Part shown: one piece after another, positions 43,485-48,879 of the stretch
Layout of the letters: the number at the start of each line of letters is the position of its first letter
How positions within the stretch are numbered: the first letter of the stretch is position 1
Source of the DNA: Streptomyces africanus
Lineage (GTDB): Bacteria; Actinomycetota; Actinomycetes; Streptomycetales; Streptomycetaceae
Direction: 5' to 3'
NCBI RefSeq assembly: GCF_002150735.1
Contig: NZ_MUKA01000041.1
Coordinates: 1 to 48,879, forward strand
Length of the DNA stretch: 48,879 nt
Translations under genes and position numbers: made by a program
Notes under the pieces: generated by a model
The model's input: only the letters and a program-made list of their open reading frames with translations
Database searches by the model: none
What the model was told of the DNA's origin: nothing

Positions 43485-44458
43485 TTCACGGCCTCCTCGT
43501 CGTTCTCCTCGTTCTTCGCCTCGGCCACGTGTCCCGTCAGCGACAGGAAGACGTCGTCGAGGGTCGGCCGGCGCAGGCCGATGTCGTCGATCTCGATGCC
43601 CCGGGCGTCCAGCTCCCGGATGACCTCGGCGAGGAGCTTGGCGCCGCCGGTCACGGGCGTGGTGAGCTTGCGCATGTGCTCCTCGACCGTGGTGTCGCCC
43701 TTGCCGAAGCCGGTGAGCACCCCGGCGGCGGCCGCGATGTGCTCGCGCTCGTGCACCACGACCTCGACGCGCTCGCCGCCGGTGCGGGCCTTGAGCTGGT
43801 CGGAGGTGCCCTTGGCGATGACCTTGCCGTGGTCGACCACCGCGATGTCGTGCGCCAGGTGGTCGGCCTCTTCCAGGTACTGCGTGGTCAGCAGCAGCGT
43901 CGTGCCGCCGGAGACCAGGTTCTTGATGACCTCCCACAGCTGCTGGCGGTTGCGGGGGTCGAGGCCGGTCGTCGGCTCGTCCATGAACATCACGGGCGGC
44001 GAGACGACGAGGGCCGCCGCGAGGTCGAGCCGGCGGCGCATGCCTCCGGAGTAGGTCTTGGTGGGGCGGTCGGCCGCGTCCGCGAGGTGGAACTGCTCGA
44101 GCAGTTCGGCCGCGCGCTCCTTCGCCGCCTTCGCCTTCAGCTGGTAGAGCCGGCCCACCATGTACAGGTTCTCGCGGCCGGTCAGATACTCGTCGACGGC
44201 CGCGAACTGGCCGGACAGGCCGATGGAGCGGCGGACGGCGTCGGGCTGTTCGAGCACGTCGATGCCCGCGACAACCGCCCGGCCGCTGTCGGGGCGCAGC
44301 AGGGTGGTCAGGCAGCGGACGGCGGTCGTCTTGCCCGCGCCGTTCGGCCCGAGCAGGCCGAGGACCGTGCCCTCGGGCACGTCGAGGTCGACGCCGTCCA
44401 GGGCCCTTACGTCACCGAAGGTCTTGACCAGCCCTTCGGCATGGATGGCGGCTGGCAT
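43481..44458 (-). CDS. ABC transporter ATPase, DrrA type
   Basis: 325 aa. Walker A LLGPNGAGKTT, signature YSGGMRRRLDLA, Walker B VMFMDEPTTGLD and the C-terminal RRPTLDDVFLSLTGH are complete. ATG 44458 was chosen for the GGAG 6 nt upstream; a GTG at 44470 overlaps that site. A 16-bp palindrome lies 62 bp upstream, probably binding a regulator that senses the exported compound. No regulator gene is adjacent. Confidence 0.92.
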   Translation of the reverse strand: MPAAIHAEGLVKTFGDVRALDGVDLDVPEGTVLGLLGPNGAGKTTAVRCLTTLLRPDSGRAVVAGIDVLEQPDAVRRSIGLSGQFAAVDEYLTGRENLYMVGRLYQLKAKAAKERAAELLEQFHLADAADRPTKTYSGGMRRRLDLAAALVVSPPVMFMDEPTTGLDPRNRQQLWEVIKNLVSGGTTLLLTTQYLEEADHLAHDIAVVDHGKVIAKGTSDQLKARTGGERVEVVVHEREHIAAAAGVLTGFGKGDTTVEEHMRKLTTPVTGGAKLLAEVIRELDARGIEIDDIGLRRPTLDDVFLSLTGHVAEAKNEENDEEAVK

Positions 44459-44519
44459 ATGAATCTCCACGTCTTCGGGGAGTGCCGGACAGGTGCATCA
44501 CGCTTCACGACACACCATA

Positions 44520-44535
44520 ACGCGATGTATCGCGT
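44520..44535. promoter_or_regulatory. Palindrome ACGCGAT-GT-ATCGCGT upstream of the DrrAB-type genes
   Basis: Perfect 7-bp arms around GT. It lies 62 bp upstream of the ATPase start with AT-richer flanks, a good position for a repressor operator of the PadR or TetR kind. Confidence 0.55.
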
Positions 44536-44612
44536 CTTACAATGAGGCTTTCCGCGTTCTGCTCCCAAGCGACGAAAGATCTTGAGCCCGGCGCGTCGAG
44601 CTCGGTGGGCGG

Positions 44613-45842
44613 TCAGCCCATGACCGTGTAGCCCGCCTCGCGCAGCGCCTGGCCCACCTCGACGCAGTGCGCCGGGCCCTTCGTCTCCAGGTGCAGCTCG
44701 ACCTCCGCCTCCGTGAGCCCGAGCCGTGGGTCGGTTCGTACATGGCTCACATCGAGGACGTTAGCGTCGACCACTGACAACACGCCCAGAAGTGTGGCAA
44801 GAGCCCCGGGCCGGTCCGTCAGCCGCAGCCGGACGGCCAGGTAGCGGCCCTGCGCGGTCATGCCGTGCCGCAGTACCCGCTGCATCAGCACCGGATCGAC
44901 GTTGCCGCCGGACAGCACCGCGACGACCGGCCCCTCGAAGGAGTCGGGCCGGCCCAGCAGCGCCGCGACCGGGCTCGCCCCGGCCGGCTCCACGACCAGC
45001 TTGGCCCGCTCCAGGCACAACAACAGCGCGGCGGACAGCTCGTCCTCGCTGACCGTCCGCACCTCGTCGACCAGTTCACCGACGATCCCGAACGGCACGT
45101 CGCCGGGCCGCCCGACCTTGATGCCGTCGGCCATCGTCGCCGGATTCTCGACCGTGACGGGCCGGCCCGCCGCCAGGGACGGCGGATAGGCCGCCGCGCC
45201 CTCCGCCTGGACGCCCACGATCCGCATATCCGGCCGCAGCGCCTTCACCGACACCGCGATCCCGGCGGCCAGCCCGCCCCCGCCGATGCCGACGACGATC
45301 GTGCGCGCCTCCGGGCACTGCTCCAGGATCTCCAGGCCCACCGTGCCCTGGCCCGCGATGATGTCGGGGTGGTCGAAGGGGTGGATGAACACCGCGCCCG
45401 TCTCGGCCGCGTACTCCTGGGCGGCGGCCAGCGTCTCGTCGACCACCTGGCCGTGCAGCCGCACCTCGGCCCCGTAGTCCCGGGTCGCGCTGACCTTGGG
45501 CAACGGGGCGCCCTTCGGCATGAACACCGTGGAGCGCACGCCGAGCAGCGCGGAGGCCAGGGCCACGCCCTGCGCGTGGTTGCCGGCGCTCGCGGCGACG
45601 ACACCGGCGGCGCGTTCCTCGGGCAGCAGACCGGCGATCCGCACGTAGGCGCCGCGCAGCTTGAACGAACCTGTCCGCTGGAGGTTCTCGCACTTGAGAT
45701 GCACCGGCGCGCCGACCATCTGGGACAGGTGCCTGCTGCCCTCCATCGCGGTCACCCGCGCCACACCCGAGAGCATCTTCTGGGCGCCGCGCACGTCGTC
45801 GAGGGTGACGGGCCGCAAGGAGTCCGCCGTGCTGTAGCTCAT
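44613..45842 (-). CDS. ilvA: Threonine ammonia-lyase with C-terminal ACT domain
   Basis: 409-aa fold-type II PLP enzyme converting threonine to 2-oxobutanoate and ammonia. NLQRTGSFKLRGA contains the PLP lysine (Lys61), SAGNHAQGVA binds substrate, and GGGGLAAG is the phosphate loop. The C-terminal ACT domain (about 335-405, RLRLTDRPGALATLLGVLSVVDANVLDVSH) suggests allosteric control by an amino acid. Length fits the single-ACT form. It diverges from the MarR gene. Confidence 0.92.
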   Translation of the reverse strand: MSYSTADSLRPVTLDDVRGAQKMLSGVARVTAMEGSRHLSQMVGAPVHLKCENLQRTGSFKLRGAYVRIAGLLPEERAAGVVAASAGNHAQGVALASALLGVRSTVFMPKGAPLPKVSATRDYGAEVRLHGQVVDETLAAAQEYAAETGAVFIHPFDHPDIIAGQGTVGLEILEQCPEARTIVVGIGGGGLAAGIAVSVKALRPDMRIVGVQAEGAAAYPPSLAAGRPVTVENPATMADGIKVGRPGDVPFGIVGELVDEVRTVSEDELSAALLLCLERAKLVVEPAGASPVAALLGRPDSFEGPVVAVLSGGNVDPVLMQRVLRHGMTAQGRYLAVRLRLTDRPGALATLLGVLSVVDANVLDVSHVRTDPRLGLTEAEVELHLETKGPAHCVEVGQALREAGYTVMG

Positions 45843-45987
45843 GACTCCAGCATCGCAGTTCACGAACGGGAACGGCCGTTGTGACCAACCTCCGAGACCC
45901 GCTTTGCCCAGCGCCGGTACGGCCCGCCCCCCGGCCGCGTACCCTGTCCCCCAATCAGCCAGCCCTTCACGAAGTGAGCCCCCGGCC

Positions 45988-46512
45988 ATGCCCACAACAC
46001 CTGAAATGTCGATGGACATGACGACCGTCGGTGACACCGGTCTTCTCGACACGCTCCAGCACGAGGTGGCGGTGTTCGCGCGCCGTGCCGAACAGACCCG
46101 GCTCGGCGGGGTCGGGCAGGTGCGCAACTCCATGGACCGCGCCGCGTACCTGCTGCTCAACCGTCTCGACAAGGAAGGCCCCATGGGCGTCAAAGCCCTG
46201 GCCGCGAGCATGGGGATCGACTCGTCGACGGTCACCCGGCAGGTGGCTCCGCTCGTCGACACCGGCCTGGTCAAGCGCACGTCGCACCCCGAGGACGGGC
46301 GCGCGGTGGTACTCCAGCTGTCCCCGCGCGGGCAGGCGCGGCTGGAGGAAGTGCGTTCGTCCCGGCGGCAGTTGATGGCCGAGCTGACCGAGGACTGGCA
46401 GCCGGAGGAGCGCGAGGCGTTCTGCTCGCTCCTCACGCGCTTCAACAGCGCGCTGTCCGCCCGGATGGCGGTCCAGGGGGTACCGGGACCGGAGGCGCAG
46501 TCGCCGTCCTGA
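45988..46512 (+). CDS. MarR-family transcriptional regulator
   Basis: 174 aa. The winged helix lies about 50-115 (AAYLLLNRLDKEGPMGVKALAASMGIDSSTVTRQVAPLVDTGLVKRTSHPEDGRAVVLQLSPRG). Flanking helices make the dimer interface. There is no obvious sensor Cys. ATG 45988 is chosen as the first in-frame ATG; two later Met are possible. Divergent from ilvA (145-nt gap); target genes are not evident. Confidence 0.88.
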   Translation: MPTTPEMSMDMTTVGDTGLLDTLQHEVAVFARRAEQTRLGGVGQVRNSMDRAAYLLLNRLDKEGPMGVKALAASMGIDSSTVTRQVAPLVDTGLVKRTSHPEDGRAVVLQLSPRGQARLEEVRSSRRQLMAELTEDWQPEEREAFCSLLTRFNSALSARMAVQGVPGPEAQSPS

Positions 46513-46791
46513 CCCCACGCGCGCGTGGCCGACTCAGCGGGCGGGACGCCGACGCCGTCCGCGGGCGGGCCGCGACGCTCCTGTGACAGGAGGCCGGCCG
46601 GGCCCGGGAAGGGCTCCGGCCGCGGTGCGGCCCGTGCCTGCCGCCGCCTCCCGCCGTGCCACCCGGTGCGCGGCTCTTGACCTCGGGGCCGCACCTGGCC
46701 TGATATGAGACCGGGCCCCCTCGTACGCGGCCGTCGCGCGTGTACCCGGCCGGGCCCGCATCCTGAGGGTCGCCGTCAGGCGGGAGGCGCG

Positions 46792-47295
46792 GTGCGAGAG
46801 CGGCAGGCGTCCCAGGCAACCCGTCGGGCCCGGGAGTTCGAGGCGTTCGTCGCGGGCGCGGCCGGGCGGCTGCTGCACGCCGCCACCCTGCTCACCGCGG
46901 AGGCCCCGGACGACAACCCCCGCGCGCGGCGCCTGCTGACCCTCTCACTGGCGCACACGTACGCGTGCTGGGACCGGCTGCGCGGCGAGGATCCGTACGA
47001 CCTCACCCGGCAGTACCTGGCGACCCGCTTCGCGCGCGGCGCGTGGCACCACTACGGCGGTCCCGGCCGCTCCCGGCCGCACCCGGCGAGCCCCCTGGCC
47101 CCGCTCAGCCCGCAGGAGCGGCTCATCCTGGTGCTGATGCTCCACGAAGGCGTCGCCGAGGAGCAGACGGCCGCCCTGCTCGGCCTGTCCCCGGAGCGCG
47201 TACGGGCCATCTGCCACCGGGCGACGACGACCCTGCTGCACCGCGCGCGGGGCCCGGCCCCGGCAGTGAGGGCCGCGAAGACGGTGCCGTCATGA
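46792..47295 (+). CDS. ECF-like RNA polymerase sigma factor (short, diverged)
   Basis: 167 aa. The C-terminal 60 residues (LSPQERLILVLMLHEGVAEEQTAALLGLSPERVRAICHRATTTLL) resemble region 4 of SigE-type ECF factors with a helix-turn-helix. The N-terminal part (FEAFVAGAAGRLLHAATLL... YACWDRLR) matches region 2 only loosely and lacks a clear -10 recognition motif. It may be a degenerate sigma factor or a DNA-binding relative. GTG 46792 has GGGAGG upstream. A gene for a small membrane protein follows. Confidence 0.68.
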   Translation: MRERQASQATRRAREFEAFVAGAAGRLLHAATLLTAEAPDDNPRARRLLTLSLAHTYACWDRLRGEDPYDLTRQYLATRFARGAWHHYGGPGRSRPHPASPLAPLSPQERLILVLMLHEGVAEEQTAALLGLSPERVRAICHRATTTLLHRARGPAPAVRAAKTVPS

Positions 47296-47359
47296 GTCTG
47301 TGCGGCTCTCCCGGCGAGAGCCGCCTCGGCGCGTGCTCTCCCGGCGAACGGAGGTCGGC

Positions 47360-47611
47360 ATGAGCGGGAACGACCGCGACGCGGCCGTGCGGCGGCTGCT
47401 GGAGGAGGCGTCGACGCGGTCCGTGCCGCCGGAGCTTCACGCGGAGGCGGTGCGCCGGGGCGGCCGGATGCTGCGGCGCAGGACGGTCGCCCGGCGCCTG
47501 CTGTGGCTGCTGATGTTCGCGGCGGCCGTGGCGTTCACGGTGTGGGCGCTGACGGCCCGCCCGTGGGTGGAGCCGCCGTCGGACACGACTCCACCCCTCA
47601 CCGGCTGGTGA
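47360..47611 (+). CDS. Small single-pass membrane protein, possible anti-sigma partner
   Basis: 83 aa. A cytoplasmic N-terminus of about 45 residues (EASTRSVPPELHAEAVRRGGRMLRRR) is followed by one helix (RLLWLLMFAAAVAFTVWAL) and a short outside tail. The gene lies 64 nt after the sigma-like gene, and this shape is common in anti-sigma-like proteins. No zinc-binding HxxxCxxC motif is present, so the role is a guess from context. GGAGG upstream supports the ATG. Confidence 0.65.
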   Translation: MSGNDRDAAVRRLLEEASTRSVPPELHAEAVRRGGRMLRRRTVARRLLWLLMFAAAVAFTVWALTARPWVEPPSDTTPPLTGW

Positions 47612-47631
47612 CGCCGCCGGGATCGCCGTGA

Positions 47632-48786
47632 CTAGCCGAGCGCCTGCTGGAGGTCTTCCAGCAGATCGTCGGCGTTCTCGATGCCGACGGACAGCCGCAC
47701 CAGGTCGCCGGGCACCTCCAGGAGCGAGCCGGCCACGGAGGCGTGCGTCATCCGGCCGGGGTGCTCGATCAGCGACTCGACGCCGCCCAGGGACTCGCCC
47801 AGCGTGAAGACCTTGGCGCGGTTGCAGACCTCGACGGCCGCCTCCTCGCCGCCCGCCACGCGGAAGGAGACCATGCCGCCGAACGACTTCATCTGCTTGG
47901 CGGCGGCCTCGTGACCGGGGTGCTCCGGCAGGCCCGGGTACAGGACGCTCGTCACGCGCGCGTGCCGGGTGAGCATGTCGGCGACCTTCGCGGCGTTCTC
48001 GCTGTGCCGGTCCATGCGCACGGGGAGGGTCTTGGTGCCGCGCAGCACCAGCCAGGAGTCGAAGGGCCCGGCGACCGCGCCCATCGCGTTCTGGTGGAAG
48101 GCCAGCTCCTCGCCCAGGTCCGGGTCGTTCGTGATCAGGGCGCCGCCGACGACGTCCGAGTGGCCGCCCATGTACTTGGTCAGCGAGTGCACGACGACGT
48201 CCGCGCCGAGCGAGAGCGGCTGCTGGAGGTAGGGCGTGGCGAAGGTGTTGTCGACGACGAGGCGGGCGCCCGCGTCCCGGGCGATCTGAGCGACGGCGGC
48301 GATGTCCGTGATGTTCAGGAGCGGGTTGGAGGGCGTCTCGACCCACACGGCCTTGGTCTTCGGGGTGATCGCGGCCCGTACGGCGGCCGGGTCGCCGGTG
48401 TCGGCGACCGACCACTCCACTCCCCAGCGGGCGACGACCTTGGCGAAGAGGCGGAACGTGCCGCCGTAGGCGTCGTTGGGGATGACGATGTGGTCACCGG
48501 GGCTGAGCAGCGTACGCAGCAGGCAGTCCTCGGCCGCCAGCCCGGACGCGAACGCGAGCCCCCGACGGCCGCCCTCCAGGGCGGCGAGGTTCTCCTCCAG
48601 CGCGGTCCTGGTCGGGTTGGCGCTGCGGCTGTACTCGTAGCCGCCGCGCAGGCCCCCGACGCCGTCCTGCTTGTAGGTGGACACCTGGTAGATCGGCGGG
48701 ACGACCGCGCCCGTCAGGGGGTCGGCGGTGTTGCCCGCGTGGATCGCGAGCGTCTCGAAGTGCTGACTGATATGCCTGTCGCTCAT
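47632..48786 (-). CDS. metB: Cystathionine gamma-synthase
   Basis: 384-aa Cys/Met-metabolism PLP enzyme. Lys204 in HSLTKYMGGHSD is the PLP lysine; other blocks are YEYSRSANPTR, FASGLAAED and VETPSNPLLNITDI. It joins an activated homoserine ester with cysteine to make cystathionine; some relatives act as gamma-lyase, which sequence alone does not exclude. The ATG at 48786 matches the family N-terminus (HFETLAIHAG). The remaining 93 nt of the window show no gene. Confidence 0.92.
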   Translation of the reverse strand: MSDRHISQHFETLAIHAGNTADPLTGAVVPPIYQVSTYKQDGVGGLRGGYEYSRSANPTRTALEENLAALEGGRRGLAFASGLAAEDCLLRTLLSPGDHIVIPNDAYGGTFRLFAKVVARWGVEWSVADTGDPAAVRAAITPKTKAVWVETPSNPLLNITDIAAVAQIARDAGARLVVDNTFATPYLQQPLSLGADVVVHSLTKYMGGHSDVVGGALITNDPDLGEELAFHQNAMGAVAGPFDSWLVLRGTKTLPVRMDRHSENAAKVADMLTRHARVTSVLYPGLPEHPGHEAAAKQMKSFGGMVSFRVAGGEEAAVEVCNRAKVFTLGESLGGVESLIEHPGRMTHASVAGSLLEVPGDLVRLSVGIENADDLLEDLQQALG

Positions 48787-48879
48787 GAGCACCGAGGGTA
48801 GTGCGCCGACGCGACGAGTGCCGGGGTGAACTGCCGAGGGGCGAGGCGCCACGGCCCCGCGGGCGGGCGGGGGCCGGAG

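Overview
The window is high-GC actinobacterial chromosome, almost certainly Streptomyces. The evidence is strong third-position GC bias, GTG/TTG starts, mycothiol enzymology (Mca), GTP-type PEP carboxykinase, a SARP activator, rare TTA (bldA-type) codons in regulatory genes, and an intergenic repeat typical of the genus. No rRNA, tRNA, IS element, prophage or CRISPR array was recognised.

Layout. 1-6.9 kb: a sugar-kinase gene fragment diverging from a D-amino-acid operon (Zn/PLP D-amino-acid dehydratase-like enzyme, then D-aminoacylase), a secreted serine protease, a Pro-rich membrane protein, an AlaA-type aminotransferase and a small orphan protein. 7.0-18.4 kb: a complete class II lanthipeptide cluster of the cinnamycin/duramycin type. 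18.6-21.0 kb: an XRE regulator, ImmA/IrrE metallopeptidase and membrane protein triad. 21.2-25.5 kb: pckG, a hemolysin III-like protein, a TetR regulator and a Mut7-C protein. 25.6-32.1 kb: a four-gene, translationally coupled operon of three membrane glycosyltransferases and a secreted copper-radical oxidase. 32.3-40.2 kb: a YyaL-type protein, a large NB-ARC/TPR protein, mca, a DUF4307 protein and greA. 40.3-48.8 kb: RibD-like reductase and glyoxalase-like pair, a DUF6529/lipoprotein pair, a DrrAB-type exporter, threonine dehydratase, MarR, a sigma-factor-like protein with a small membrane partner, and cystathionine gamma-synthase.

The highlight is the lanthipeptide cluster. The 78-aa precursor has a 59-aa leader and the 19-aa core CVQSCSFGPITAVCDGNTK. 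All residues needed for the cinnamycin ring system are present (Cys1, Ser4, Cys5, Ser6, Thr11, Cys14, Asp15, Thr18, Lys19). Positions 2, 10 and 12 differ from cinnamycin, and this combination matches no core I can recall. The order lysinoalanine synthase, precursor, LanM, Asp hydroxylase, ABC ATPase, ABC permease follows the cinnamycin cluster. A two-component system, a phosphatidylethanolamine (PE) methyltransferase, a DedA protein and a SARP lie upstream.

The most striking non-coding feature lies between the response-regulator gene and the biosynthetic operon: 13 back-to-back units of exactly 11 bp (13912-14054), ending 6 bp before a -10-like hexamer. This looks like a greatly expanded SARP-binding heptad array. 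Both the response regulator and the SARP carry a TTA codon, so the cluster is probably under developmental (bldA) control. PE methylation coupled to a DedA lipid transporter is the likely self-protection against a PE-binding product.
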